64,000 bases of DNA, taken from NCBI RefSeq assembly GCF_025452095.1, contig NZ_CP104877.1, positions 3,410,001-3,474,000 on the forward strand, in the 5' to 3' direction. Of the stretch, positions 45,863 through 54,974 are shown piece by piece. The translations under genes and the position numbers were made by a program. This stretch comes from Paenarthrobacter sp. JL.01a. Its GTDB lineage: Bacteria; Actinomycetota; Actinomycetes; Actinomycetales; Micrococcaceae. Each line of letters starts with the position of its first letter. Position 1 is the first letter of the stretch. A model generated the notes under the pieces. It did no database searches and was not told where the DNA came from. It was given only the letters and a program-made list of their open reading frames with translations.

Positions 45863-45881
45863 GTGACTTGAATAAAGTCAC
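45863..45881. promoter_or_regulatory. GTGACTT/AAGTCAC inverted repeat
   Basis: A perfect 7-bp inverted repeat with a 5-base loop lies between the divergent peptide and TPR genes, within the likely 5' leader or operator of the peptide gene. A minus-strand TATAGT with TGTCAT 17 bases upstream (45890-45920) is a plausible promoter for the peptide gene. Confidence 0.45.
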
Positions 45882-45916
45882 GGGGCAAACTATACGAGCT
45901 TTTCTTCGGCAATGAC

Positions 45917-46984
45917 ATGGATAATGGGCACATGAATAGTCCCCACCTCGCCGCGCATCTAGTGGCCGGCCTCACGGCGCGTGCCAAATGGAAGGAACGG
46001 GACTTTGACCAGGCCTTTCGACTCGCTGGTGAAGCTGCCGGACTGGCCTCTGCCGCCGGGGATGAGCAGTCGTGGTGGAACATGCAGTACCTGCGGGCCG
46101 AATGCCTCCGCGATCAAGGACGGATCGAGGAATTCCTGCAACTGGCAACGGAGCTCAAGGACCACAACTTCACCGCGTCATCGCCCGAACTCGGTGCCAA
46201 AGCCGGAACAATGGTGGCCGTAGCACTCCAAGGACTGGGCCGGCTCGCGGAGGCGGCCGCAACCGCTGCCGATGCCGCCAAGCTCGCCTCCTTGGACTCC
46301 GATCTGGTGTATGTCCAGATCCTCGCCCAGCGGGCTCTTATCGCGGCTTTGGCCGAAAGCCGGCTGCTGGAAGACGCTTGGCGCGAATGCCTTGTACTGG
46401 AAACGCTGATCACTGACGACGTCGATGAGGACACCGCGGGCAAAGGCTACTGGGTCATCGGAAACGTGGCCTTCCTCGCCGATCGGGTAAACGACGGCGG
46501 CAGGTACCACGACCTCGCCGCGGAACGGCTCTCGCCGTCGAAAGACGTCGACCTCTGGGCCCGCTTCAACCGCGCCTCGGCAGAGATGCGCCTCCAGGCC
46601 AAGCTCGACGACGCCGCCACCTTGCGCTGCATCGAAAGGGCGGAACTCGCAACGGACATCGTGGGCGGTTCGGAACGCGACCATTTGGAGATGTCATTGG
46701 TCCGGGCCCACTGGAATTACCTCATTGGCGATATGAAGGAAGCAGTGGCCATCCTCGAGCCGCTGAGTACACGCTCCTCCGTACTGGCTACCCAAACCGC
46801 AGCCGAGACACATTTCCTCCTGGCCCGGGCACTGCTGGATTCGGGCAGGACCGAGGACGGTCTTGCGGCCTCCGACGTCGCTGCCAGGCTCTTTGACCAA
46901 GCCGCTTTGCCCGAGCGAAGCGCAGCCGTTCGCGAGTACCTGCAGCAGGGTGTTGGGCTGCAGGATGGACCACGCGGGGTGTGA
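45917..46984 (+). CDS. TPR-like helical repeat protein
   Basis: 355 residues of helical pairs without catalytic motifs: DFDQAFRLAGEAAGLASAAGDEQSWWNMQYLRAECLRDQGRI, LQGLGRLAEAAATAADAAKLA, ETHFLLARALLDSGRTEDGLAASDVAARLFD. This is a TPR solenoid suited to protein or peptide binding. The last codons overlap the GGDEF-EAL start (GTGA), so both are made together; the TPR protein may sense a ligand for the c-di-GMP enzyme. An alternative start is ATG 45932. Confidence 0.8.
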   Translation: MDNGHMNSPHLAAHLVAGLTARAKWKERDFDQAFRLAGEAAGLASAAGDEQSWWNMQYLRAECLRDQGRIEEFLQLATELKDHNFTASSPELGAKAGTMVAVALQGLGRLAEAAATAADAAKLASLDSDLVYVQILAQRALIAALAESRLLEDAWRECLVLETLITDDVDEDTAGKGYWVIGNVAFLADRVNDGGRYHDLAAERLSPSKDVDLWARFNRASAEMRLQAKLDDAATLRCIERAELATDIVGGSERDHLEMSLVRAHWNYLIGDMKEAVAILEPLSTRSSVLATQTAAETHFLLARALLDSGRTEDGLAASDVAARLFDQAALPERSAAVREYLQQGVGLQDGPRGV

Positions 46985-48540
46985 CCGTGGCCGAGGCAAG
47001 CATGTACTCCGGGAATGATCCCCGCTTGGGGCAGCTCCTTGAGGGCATCGTCCGGCTCGCAGCGGGGGATCTGACCACCCGGATCGAACTCTCGGATGCC
47101 CGCGACGAGATCGACGCCGTCATCATGGGCACCAACCTCCTGGCCGAAGATCTCCAGATCGTCTACCAGGAGCTGGAACAGAGGGTGCAGGCCCGCACCC
47201 AGCAGCTCAACGAAGCGCACCAGGCAATGCGGCGCATGGCGATGACCGACCCCCTGACCGGCCTGAGCAACCGATCGGCGTTTTCCGTAGCCCTCAACGA
47301 AGCACAGGACCTGGAAATCGAGGGAAAGAAGCGGGCGGCTATCCTGTTGCTGGACATGGACGGCTTCAAGGCCATCAACGACTCCCTCGGCCACACAATC
47401 GGCGACAAGGTCCTTGAGGCCATTGCCCACCGTATCAGCGGCGCGGTCCGCGACCAGGACATGGTGGCAAGGATGGGTGGTGACGAGTTCGCCGTCCTGA
47501 TCCCCGGCGTTACCCCAAGTGAAGCCGCCGTCATCGGCAACCGCATCCTGGCCGGCGTTGTGGAGCCGATGGAGATCGAGGGCCAGCACTTGCGGTGCGG
47601 TGCAAGCATGGGCCTCCGGATGGCCGATCCCGGCCAAGGCGCCGAGGAACTCATGATGGAGGCGGACATCGCCATGTATGAGTCCAAGGCTGACGGCCGC
47701 GGCAAGCTGAAGCTCTTCGAGCCCGGGATGCTGCACGCCCGGCAGATGCGCAACCAATTGGTTGGCGAACTCAAAGAGGCGATCGCCGGATCCCAGTTGG
47801 TGCTCTACTATCAGCCCATCATCAGGCTCGACTCCCGGGAGATTGAAGGCGTGGAGGCCCTGGTCCGGTGGAACCACCCCGTCCGGGGACTCATCATGCC
47901 CGACGAGTTCATCCCCATCGCCGAGGAAACGGGTATGATCTCCGATCTGGGCGGCTGGGTGCTCCGCACCGCCGTCGAGCAGTTGAAGCAATGGCGCAGC
48001 GACCCCCTCACGGCCAGCCACAACTTCAGCATGCGGATAAACGTTTCGGCCGCGGACCTGCAGCGGCTTGAGTTCGTCGAGGACGTGCGGGAGGCCTTGG
48101 CCGGCGCCGGCCTTGACCCGTCGCTGCTGGTCCTGGAACTGACCGAGAGCGCGGTGATCCAGGGCAACGACCTGGACCGCTACACACTGAACAGCCTGCG
48201 CCGCCTGGGGGTTGGGCTTGAGATCGACGACTTCGGCACGGGGTATTCGTCCATCAGCTACCTGCGGCAACTGCCTGTGGACACGGTCAAGGTAGACCGC
48301 ACGCTGCTCTCAGCCCTGGGCAGCGATCCATCGCAACCTGCCCTGCTTGCCGCGGTGCTGCAGCTGATCAAGGCGTGCGGCTTGAACGCCGTGTGGGAAG
48401 GCATCGAGACCGCGGAGCAAGCCGAGTACTTGTTGGGCATCGGCTGCACCAGCGGCCAGGGGTACTACTTCAGCAGGCCTTTGGCCGCGGCCCAACTGAC
48501 GGAACAACTCAAGCACCACAAGGCATGGCCGGTCAGCTGA
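46981..48540 (+). CDS. GGDEF-EAL c-di-GMP enzyme
   Basis: 519 residues. Residues about 15-60 are HAMP-like (GIVRLAAGDLTTRIEL) but without membrane spans. Coiled coil (about 60-85), GGDEF with MGGDEF (165-170) intact, EAL with EALVR (292-296), and the downstream ligand-binding DDFGTGYSS. Both catalytic signatures are present, so it could make or degrade c-di-GMP. Coupled with the upstream TPR protein. Ends eight bases inside the convergent GNAT gene. Confidence 0.93.
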   Translation: MTVAEASMYSGNDPRLGQLLEGIVRLAAGDLTTRIELSDARDEIDAVIMGTNLLAEDLQIVYQELEQRVQARTQQLNEAHQAMRRMAMTDPLTGLSNRSAFSVALNEAQDLEIEGKKRAAILLLDMDGFKAINDSLGHTIGDKVLEAIAHRISGAVRDQDMVARMGGDEFAVLIPGVTPSEAAVIGNRILAGVVEPMEIEGQHLRCGASMGLRMADPGQGAEELMMEADIAMYESKADGRGKLKLFEPGMLHARQMRNQLVGELKEAIAGSQLVLYYQPIIRLDSREIEGVEALVRWNHPVRGLIMPDEFIPIAEETGMISDLGGWVLRTAVEQLKQWRSDPLTASHNFSMRINVSAADLQRLEFVEDVREALAGAGLDPSLLVLELTESAVIQGNDLDRYTLNSLRRLGVGLEIDDFGTGYSSISYLRQLPVDTVKVDRTLLSALGSDPSQPALLAAVLQLIKACGLNAVWEGIETAEQAEYLLGIGCTSGQGYYFSRPLAAAQLTEQLKHHKAWPVS

Positions 48541-49111
48541 CGCTGCGGGTCCAGGGGCGGTGCCGGTTGCGCCACTCGGAGTCAAGGATCGCGTAGATGT
48601 TTTCCGTGGCCCATTGGCCCTTATAGTGCCAGTTATCCACCAGGGCTGCTTCCAGGCGCATGCCCAACCGCTGGCAGATTCCTGCCGAGCCTTCGTTAAG
48701 GGCATCAAGTTTGGCGTCGACACGGTGGAAGGACAAGTGCTCAAAGGCGAGACGAAGGACAGCCTCGGCCGCTTCCGTGGCGAAGCCGTGGCCACGGGCA
48801 TCCGGGTGCAGGATCCAGCCGAGCTCAGCCTGCCCGGTACCCTCAAGCCACTTCAGCACAACCTCGCCAATCAGGCCGGGCTGGTCCTGGCGCTCGATGG
48901 CCAAGCACACCCAGTCCCCTTCCTGGTTGAACTCGAAGTTCGCGTAGCGGCCCAGGACTTCCATGGATTTGGTCTTGGTCAATTCGTGGCGGAACAGGAA
49001 CCGTGCGGTTTCGGGCAGGGACTGGTATCCGTGGAAGCGTTCCAGGTCATCGACCTCGAAGCGGCGCAGGATCAGGCGGTCTGTGACAATCGGGAGCTCA
49101 ATTTCGGGCAT
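48533..49111 (-). CDS. RimJ/RimL-type GNAT acetyltransferase
   Basis: 192 residues from ATG 49111. GNAT motif A with acetyl-CoA loop RGHGFATEAAEAVLRLAF, motif B DALNEGSAGICQRLGMRLEA, start TDRLILRRFE. This is the RimJ/RimL-like group that acetylates N termini or small amines. No operon partner. Convergent with the GGDEF-EAL gene (8-base overlap). Confidence 0.92.
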   Translation of the reverse strand: MPEIELPIVTDRLILRRFEVDDLERFHGYQSLPETARFLFRHELTKTKSMEVLGRYANFEFNQEGDWVCLAIERQDQPGLIGEVVLKWLEGTGQAELGWILHPDARGHGFATEAAEAVLRLAFEHLSFHRVDAKLDALNEGSAGICQRLGMRLEAALVDNWHYKGQWATENIYAILDSEWRNRHRPWTRSVS

Positions 49112-49175
49112 GCACTCGAGGCTACTAGGCCCGGACGAATCGTGGCCCAGTCTTGACACGTGGCGCGATCTGGGA

Positions 49176-49197
49176 TTACCTAATGAACATTCGGTAA
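49176..49197. promoter_or_regulatory. PaaR-like operator upstream of paaI
   Basis: TTACCTAATGAACATTCGGT (continues two bases, AA) is a 22-base imperfect palindrome (18 of 22 symmetric) sharing TTACC/GGTAA ends with the sites at paaA, paaZ and the thiolase gene. It sits 22 bases before paaI. Confidence 0.75.
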
Positions 49198-49219
49198 ATA
49201 AAGCTGGAGGCAATGACGC

Positions 49220-49702
49220 ATGGTTGAAGCAACCCTCTCCGGTGCATCGCACCACATCCTGACGAACGACTACGCGTCCGAATGGATGGGCATCGAGGTC
49301 CTCAAGCTCGACGACGGCCACGCCACCATCCGCATGCACCTCCGGCAGGAGATGCTCAACGGCTTCGGCATGGCCCACGGCGGAATGATTTTTGCCTTCG
49401 GCGACACAGCCTTCGCCCTGGCCTGCAACCCGGCCAACCCGACGCCCGAGGAGGCGGCCTCCATCACGGTAGCCTCCGGCGTCGACATCAACTTCATCAA
49501 GCCGGCCTTCCAAGGCCAGGTGATTACCGCCGTCGCGAACCGACGCGCCAGTACCGGCAGGAGCGGTCTGTACGACATCCAGATCTTCGCTGCCGCCTCC
49601 GACGCCCCCTCCCCTGCCGACGCCCCCTCCCCCGCCGACGCCCAGCCCGGGGAGCTCATCGCTGAGTTCCGCGGCCGCAGCCGGACCATCTCCAAGAAGT
49701 AG
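49220..49702 (+). CDS. paaI: PaaI hydroxyphenylacetyl-CoA thioesterase
   Basis: 160 residues with the hotdog-fold PaaI motif: LRQEMLNGFGMAHGGMIFAFGDTAFALACN, where the Asp of FGDTAF is the catalytic residue. PaaI hydrolyses stalled CoA thioesters such as ring-hydroxylated phenylacetyl-CoA, relieving CoA depletion. Near the C terminus a tandem DAPSPADAPSPADA duplication is present, probably a linker. First gene of paaI-paaK-paaR, preceded by a PaaR-like palindrome. Confidence 0.93.
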   Translation: MVEATLSGASHHILTNDYASEWMGIEVLKLDDGHATIRMHLRQEMLNGFGMAHGGMIFAFGDTAFALACNPANPTPEEAASITVASGVDINFIKPAFQGQVITAVANRRASTGRSGLYDIQIFAAASDAPSPADAPSPADAQPGELIAEFRGRSRTISKK

Positions 49703-49712
49703 GAACCCCCCA

Positions 49713-51050
49713 ATGACCCAGAACACCGTGGCCGCACCCGTATCGCCCTCAGATGCCGTGCTGGACCGTGAAGAGACCATCTCGCGCGACGAGCTCGAGG
49801 CCCTGCAGCTCACCCGCCTCCAACACACGGTGGCCTACGCCTACGACCGCGTGCCGTTGTACAAGCGCAAGTTCGACGAAGCCGGCGTGCACCCCAGCGA
49901 CCTGCGCGAACTGAGTGACCTCGGCAAGTTCCCGTACACCACCAAGGAAGACCTGCGCCTGGAGTACCCGTTCGGCATGTTCGCCGTCCCGCAGGACCAG
50001 GTGGCCCGCATCCACGCGAGCTCCGGAACCACCGGGCGCCCCACGGTGGTGGGCTACACCAAGAACGACCTCGCCAACTGGGCGACTCTGGTGGCCCGCT
50101 CGCTGCGCGCCTCGGGCGTCCGCCCCGGCATGAAGGTCCACAACGCCTACGGCTACGGCCTCTTCACCGGCGGCCTCGGGGCCCACGCCGGTGCTGAAGC
50201 ACTCGGCTGCACCGTCATCCCCATGTCCGGCGGCCAGACCGAACGCCAGATCCAGCTCATCCAGGACTTCAAGCCGGACGCCATCCTGGCCACCCCCACG
50301 TACCTGCTGACCATCGCCGACGCCATGGCGCACATGGGCATCGACCCCACGTCCACGTCACTCAAGTACGCCGTGCTGGGCGCCGAACCGTGGACCGAAG
50401 AGATGCGCCACGAACTCGAAACCACCATGAACATCAAGGCCTCGGACATCTACGGACTCTCCGAAGTCATGGGCCCGGGCGTCGCCGGCGAAGCCGTGGA
50501 AACGCAGGACGGCTGCCACATCTGGGAAGACCACTTCCGCCCCGAAATCATCGATCCGTTCGACCACTCCACGGTCCTCGGCGATGGCGAACCCGGTGAG
50601 CTGGTCTTCACCTCCCTGACAAAGGAAGCCCTGCCGATCATCCGCTACCGCACCAAGGACCTCACCCGCCTGCTCCCCGGCACCGCCCGCCCGGCACACC
50701 GCCGCATGGGCCGCATCACCGGGCGCAGCGACGACATGATCATCCTGCGCGGCGTGAACCTGTTCCCGTCACAGATCGAGGAAATCGCACTGCGGATCCC
50801 GGAGCTCAGCCCCCACTTCCAGCTGGAAATCACCCGCCCCGAGGGCAAGCGCATGGACTCGCTGACGGTCCGCATTGAGCGCCGTGAGTCCGTCCCCGTT
50901 GAGGCCGGTACGACGGCGGCACACACCTTGCGTGAGCAGATCAAGATTCACGTTGGGTCCTCTTGCGTCGTTGACGTTGTGGAGCCCGGTTCCCTTGAGC
51001 GGTCCAACGGCAAACTCCGCCGGATCTACGACATGCGCCCCAAGGGCTAG
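49713..51050 (+). CDS. paaK: Phenylacetate-CoA ligase PaaK
   Basis: 445 residues of the ANL adenylating fold. Signature HASSGTTGRPTVVGYTK (about residues 95-111), YGLSEVMGPG (A5-like), YRTKDLTRLLPG and the final hinge GRSDDMIILRGVNLFPSQIE. It activates phenylacetate with ATP and CoA, the first pathway step. Starts ten bases after paaI. Confidence 0.97.
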   Translation: MTQNTVAAPVSPSDAVLDREETISRDELEALQLTRLQHTVAYAYDRVPLYKRKFDEAGVHPSDLRELSDLGKFPYTTKEDLRLEYPFGMFAVPQDQVARIHASSGTTGRPTVVGYTKNDLANWATLVARSLRASGVRPGMKVHNAYGYGLFTGGLGAHAGAEALGCTVIPMSGGQTERQIQLIQDFKPDAILATPTYLLTIADAMAHMGIDPTSTSLKYAVLGAEPWTEEMRHELETTMNIKASDIYGLSEVMGPGVAGEAVETQDGCHIWEDHFRPEIIDPFDHSTVLGDGEPGELVFTSLTKEALPIIRYRTKDLTRLLPGTARPAHRRMGRITGRSDDMIILRGVNLFPSQIEEIALRIPELSPHFQLEITRPEGKRMDSLTVRIERRESVPVEAGTTAAHTLREQIKIHVGSSCVVDVVEPGSLERSNGKLRRIYDMRPKG

Positions 51051-51086
51051 CGGCTTCTGCCGTACAGATCGTGAGAAAATGCCAGC

Positions 51087-51689
51087 ATGCCTACTGAGAC
51101 CACCACCAAGCGCGGACGGCCCGGTTATGACCAGCAGTCGGTGCTCCGCATCGCCGTCGACGTCTTCAACCGGCACGGCTACGACGCTACGTCCATGGGC
51201 ATCCTGGCCGAGAACCTGGGGATCTCCAAGTCAGCCATTTACCACCACGTGCCGTCCAAGGGCGATCTCCTGAAGCTCGCCCTTGACCACGCACTGGGTG
51301 GCCTGGAAGCGATTCTGGAGGAGCCCGCCGCTACCTCCGGTCCTGCCGACGCCAGGCTGGAATTCGTGCTCCGGCAGACCATCGCCGTGTTGGTGGATCG
51401 CCTGCCGTTCGTTACCTTGCTGCTGCGCCTGCGGGGCAACACCGAAATCGAGCGTGACGCCCTGGAACGCCGTCGTGCTTTCGACCACAAGGTTGCGGCC
51501 TTGATTTCCGCCGCCCGTGACGACGGCTCCCTGCGCCAGGACATCGACCCCCGCACCGTGACCCGTTTGCTGTTCGGCACCATCAACTCGATCGTGGAGT
51601 GGTACAAACCCGGCGGCTCGTTGTCCCCGGAGAAGCTCGCGGACGACGTCATCACCATGGCCTTCGACGGCCTCCACAGCGCCGCCTGA
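51087..51689 (+). CDS. paaR: TetR-family repressor of the paa regulon
   Basis: 200 residues. HTH motif DVFNRHGYDATSMGILAENLGISKSAIYHHVPSKGDLLKLALDH; the C-terminal domain binds an effector, phenylacetyl-CoA in characterised PaaR proteins. It is the third gene of the paaI-paaK operon, and the four related palindromes in the window are its likely sites. The symbol rests on context; no other regulator lies near the paa genes. Confidence 0.85.
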   Translation: MPTETTTKRGRPGYDQQSVLRIAVDVFNRHGYDATSMGILAENLGISKSAIYHHVPSKGDLLKLALDHALGGLEAILEEPAATSGPADARLEFVLRQTIAVLVDRLPFVTLLLRLRGNTEIERDALERRRAFDHKVAALISAARDDGSLRQDIDPRTVTRLLFGTINSIVEWYKPGGSLSPEKLADDVITMAFDGLHSAA

Positions 51690-51742
51690 CGCTCGCGCAC
51701 ATCCCCTCCCCTTCCGGCCAACCCTCACGCACGTTCAACGCA

Positions 51743-51777
51743 AAAACGCTTTCCCACAGATCGCGGAAAGGCGTTTT
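51743..51777 (+). terminator. Rho-independent terminator after paaR
   Basis: AAAACGCTTTCC (51743-51754) pairs with GGAAAGGCGTTTT (51765-51777) with one bulge, ending in TTTT. It closes the paaI-paaK-paaR operon. Confidence 0.8.
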
Positions 51778-51787
51778 CGTCGGTTGT

Positions 51788-51930
51788 GTGAGCGAGCGCC
51801 CACCCCAAACCCCGGGGACGTGAGCGAGCGCCCACCTCAAACCCCGGGGGACGTGAGCGAGCGTCCGACCCAAACCCGGGGGATGTGAGAGAGCGTCCGA
51901 CCCAAACCCCGGGCCGTGAGAGAGGGTTAC
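51788..51930. repeat. Tandem repeat, about 4.5 units of 32 bp
   Basis: Four near-identical units (51788-51819, 51820-51852, 51853-51884, 51885-51915) and a partial fifth follow the pattern GTGAGCGAGCGCCCACC then CAAACCCCGGGGGAC. Unit length is 31-33 bases and the last partial copy runs into the paaZ stop. It fills the gap between the paaR terminator and paaZ. Likely a short intergenic repeat family of this genus; the number of units may vary between strains. Confidence 0.85.
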
Positions 51931-54026
51931 TTCTCCACGAGGGTGAGGACGTCGTAGGTTGCCACGATCTCGTCGTTCTGGTTGCTCAGGACAGCGTCCC
52001 AGGCAACCTCGCCGTATTCGTCGGTCTCACGGGGAGTGATCTTTTTGGCGGTCAAGGTCACCCGGACGGAGTCGCCCGCAGCCACGGGCGTAATGAAGCG
52101 CAGGTTCTCCAGGCCGTAGTTGGCCAGAACGGGACCCGGAGCAGGCTCCACGAATAACCCGGCAGCCCAGCTCAAGAGCAGGTAGCCGTGCGCCACGATC
52201 CCCGGGAAGAACGGGTTGGCCTCGGCAGCTTCCTGGTTGGTGTGCGCGTAGAAGGTATCGCCCGTGGAGTTCGCGAACGCGGTGATGTCCTCAAGGGTGA
52301 CCTGCCGCAGCTCGGAGCGAACGGCGTCGCCGATCCTCAGCGTCACCAGCGACTTGCGGAAGGGGTGCTCACCTTCGGTTTCCACCGTGAAGTTCCGGTC
52401 GGCACCCGTGTGCCACTGACCGGTAACGGCGGTGAGCATGTTCGGCGAACCTTGGATGGCAGTGCGCTGCATGTGGTGCAGGACGGAGCGGATGCCGCCC
52501 AGTTCTTCACCGCCGCCTGCGCGGCCGGGTCCGCCGTGAACCAGGTGGGGAACAGGCGAACCGTGGCCCGTAGAGGAACGTGCGTCTTCGCGGTTGAGCA
52601 TGTGCACCCGGCCATGGTGGGCAGCAATTCCAGTCACCAATTCCCGGGCAACTGCGGGATCGTTGGTGCACACAGAGGCCACCAACGAGCCTGAACCGCG
52701 GGCTGCAAGCCGCACAGCGTCCGCGAGGTCGCTGTAACCAAGGACCGAGGAAACGGGACCGAAAGCTTCCAACGAGTGCACTTCTTCGGCCTCGGCGTCG
52801 CTCCAGCTCAGGAGAACCGGCGACATGAACGCACCGTCCTCGACAACGCCTACGGCGCCTCCAACGGAGGTGACCGACGGCGAATCCAGGCTTCCGTACG
52901 CAAGCTCGCCGCCGGCGTCGAGCATTGACTGGACAGCAGCCCGGACGTCGGCGAGCTGCTCCAGCGAGGCAAGGGCACCCATGGTGACGCCCTCGGCGCG
53001 GGGGTCACCAAGCACAACACGCTCGTTGATCCGGGCACCGATGGCGGCGGCCACGTCGGAGGTCAGCTCCGAAGGGACGATGATCCGACGGATGGCGGTG
53101 CACTTCTGTCCGGCCTTGACCGTCATCTCGGTGACGACGGCCTTGACGAAAGCGTCGAACTCGGGGGTTCCGGGAACGGCATCGGGACCCAGGATGGCCG
53201 CGTTGAGAGAGTCGGTCTCCGAGGTGAAGCGGACCCCGCCCTGAACCACGTTCGGGTGCGATTTGAGCGACTTGGCAGTGGACGCCGAGCCGGTGAAGGA
53301 GACGAGGTCGCGGTAATCGAGTTCATCGAGGAGGGTCCGGGCCGAGCCGGAGATGAGTTGAAGCGAGCCCTCCGGCAGAATCCCGGATTCGACGATTGCC
53401 CGGACGGCGTCAGCGGCGACATAACCCGTGGGCGTCGCGGGCTTGACGATGGTGGGGACGCCGGCCAAAAACGCGGGAGCAAATTTCTCCAGCATGCCCC
53501 ACACCGGGAAGTTGAAGGCGTTGATCTGGACGGCAACGCCGGGAATGCGGGCGTAGATGTGCTCGCCGGCAAAGGACCCATCCTTGGACAGGATCTCCAT
53601 GGGCCCGTCCACCACAACCTGCGAGTTGGGCAGTTCGCGGCGGCCCTTGGAGCCGAACGTGAAGAGCACGCCGATGCCGCCGTCGATGTCGATCATGTTG
53701 TCGATCTTGGTGGCGCCGCTCTGCGACGAGGATGCATAAAGTTCTTCGCGCCGGCCGTTGAGGTACATGGCGAGCTCTTTGAGCTTCAGTGCCCGCTGGT
53801 GGAACGTCAGTTTGCCGAGTTCGGCTTGGCCTGTGGTGCGTGCGAAATCGACGACGGCGGCCAGATCCAGTCCGTCGGTGCTCACGTTCGCCAGGACTTC
53901 TCCGGTGCTGGCATCTCGAACGGGGACTTTCTTCGCATCCGCAGCCGGAGTCCACCAGGCATTCCGGACGAAGCTGGGGACGGTGGCAACGGCTGTGGTT
54001 TCCGGGGCGACTGCGGTAGTGGTCAT
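51927..54026 (-). CDS. paaZ: Bifunctional oxepin-CoA hydrolase / aldehyde dehydrogenase PaaZ
   Basis: 699 residues from ATG 54026 (GGAAGGA upstream). N-terminal ALDH domain with catalytic Glu 270 (FTSETDS) and Cys 309 (GQKCTAIRR); C-terminal MaoC-like hotdog hydratase (about 560-699) with FANSTGDTFYAHTNQEAA and FPGIVAHGYLLLSWAAGLF. It opens the oxepin-CoA ring and oxidises the resulting aldehyde. Divergent from no gene; PaaR palindrome at 54088-54111. Confidence 0.97.
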   Translation of the reverse strand: MTTTAVAPETTAVATVPSFVRNAWWTPAADAKKVPVRDASTGEVLANVSTDGLDLAAVVDFARTTGQAELGKLTFHQRALKLKELAMYLNGRREELYASSSQSGATKIDNMIDIDGGIGVLFTFGSKGRRELPNSQVVVDGPMEILSKDGSFAGEHIYARIPGVAVQINAFNFPVWGMLEKFAPAFLAGVPTIVKPATPTGYVAADAVRAIVESGILPEGSLQLISGSARTLLDELDYRDLVSFTGSASTAKSLKSHPNVVQGGVRFTSETDSLNAAILGPDAVPGTPEFDAFVKAVVTEMTVKAGQKCTAIRRIIVPSELTSDVAAAIGARINERVVLGDPRAEGVTMGALASLEQLADVRAAVQSMLDAGGELAYGSLDSPSVTSVGGAVGVVEDGAFMSPVLLSWSDAEAEEVHSLEAFGPVSSVLGYSDLADAVRLAARGSGSLVASVCTNDPAVARELVTGIAAHHGRVHMLNREDARSSTGHGSPVPHLVHGGPGRAGGGEELGGIRSVLHHMQRTAIQGSPNMLTAVTGQWHTGADRNFTVETEGEHPFRKSLVTLRIGDAVRSELRQVTLEDITAFANSTGDTFYAHTNQEAAEANPFFPGIVAHGYLLLSWAAGLFVEPAPGPVLANYGLENLRFITPVAAGDSVRVTLTAKKITPRETDEYGEVAWDAVLSNQNDEIVATYDVLTLVEK

Positions 54027-54087
54027 CGTCGACGGGTCCTTCCAAGGCACGTGAAAGCGGCTCGGTCAATGCTGGCTCGATGCCAAC

Positions 54088-54111
54088 ATTACTGACCGGC
54101 CGTTCGGTAAT
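54088..54111. promoter_or_regulatory. PaaR-like operator upstream of paaZ
   Basis: A 24-base palindrome with ATTACTGACCGG as left half and CCGTTCGGTAAT as right half (20 of 24 symmetric), 62 bases before the paaZ ATG. The strongest of the four related sites. Confidence 0.85.
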
Positions 54112-54156
54112 ATATACAGGGTACATGAATGCCGGGGAGAGTACAGCAGGAATTTC

Positions 54157-54885
54157 TCAGCCGGGCAGTCCCGCGCCCGCCCCCACCTTGGCCCGGATCG
54201 CGCTCAACTCCTGATCGCTGACACCGTTCGCCCTCAGGAAGCCAGCAACATCGACCGACGCCAGGAAGAGCCGCAGGCTCGCCAGACGCTCCGCCAGCAT
54301 CGCTTTGAGCTGCTCGTCGGGGAGATAAGGATCGTGGGCATGCGGCGCACCGTGGGTCCGATGCCTCTCATTGATCCCCCGCGCCGCGAGCTCGTAGCCC
54401 TGAAGGATTTCCTCATCCGTGAATCCCGCCAGCCGCTGCAGCATCAGGGCGACCATTCCACTTCGGTCCCTGCCCGCCGAACAGTGCACCACCACTTTGC
54501 CAGGCGAAGCAGCAATCGCCTTGAACACCGCCGCGATCTTCTCACCGAACAGCTGCAGATAGTCGCCGTAGTGCGCCGGGTCCTTCAAGTACGGGCCGAA
54601 CAGCTCGCCGAACCGGCTGTGGTCCGGATCTTCCGTCGGGCAATGTACGACGGCGATCCGGGCCTTCACGTGGTCCGGCACCTCGGGATCGGTGTCGCGT
54701 TGCCGCCGCTCACGCGAGGCGCGCAGGTCGATCACGGTGCGGACGCCGTCGTCGTACATTTGCTGCCAACCGACGCCGGTGACCCATTCGTGGCGACCCA
54801 TCCGGTACACGTCCCCGGCAATTTTCCAGGCGTTGACAGCACCGTCCCAGTGGACATCTTGGTGCGCTGAAGAAGTCCCGTCCAT
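54157..54885 (-). CDS. Tyrosine phosphatase (MptpB-like, Y_phosphatase3)
   Basis: 242 residues. P-loop HCSAGRDRSG with Cys 135 and Arg 141; the substrate pocket motif TVIDLRASRER near residues 50-60 and the Asp of DPDHSRFG upstream are typical of the atypical lipid/tyrosine phosphatases related to Mycobacterium MptpB. No secretion signal. Single gene. Substrate may be phosphotyrosine protein or phosphoinositide. Confidence 0.92.
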   Translation of the reverse strand: MDGTSSAHQDVHWDGAVNAWKIAGDVYRMGRHEWVTGVGWQQMYDDGVRTVIDLRASRERRQRDTDPEVPDHVKARIAVVHCPTEDPDHSRFGELFGPYLKDPAHYGDYLQLFGEKIAAVFKAIAASPGKVVVHCSAGRDRSGMVALMLQRLAGFTDEEILQGYELAARGINERHRTHGAPHAHDPYLPDEQLKAMLAERLASLRLFLASVDVAGFLRANGVSDQELSAIRAKVGAGAGLPG

Positions 54886-54922
54886 AGGAGCCAGCTAAGC
54901 ACATCCCGGCAGTGCCGTGGCT

Positions 54923-54964
54923 AACCCGCTGATCCGTTGTTGGCCAGCAACGGATCAGCGGGTT
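54923..54964 (-). terminator. Terminator of the SGNH hydrolase gene
   Basis: AACCCGCTGATCCGTTG (54923-54939) pairs perfectly with 54948-54964 over 17 bp with an 8-base loop. It lies ten bases past the SGNH stop. Confidence 0.85.
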
Positions 54965-54974
54965 GGCAACGTCC

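Noticed and set aside
46717..48270. Long minus-strand frame of 517 codons opposite the GGDEF-EAL gene
   Set aside because: It is the antisense of a clear GGDEF-EAL enzyme in high-GC DNA, where opposite frames stay open; it shows no family motifs.
51788..51930. CRISPR-like array
   Set aside because: Units follow one another directly without unique spacers, so this is a tandem repeat.
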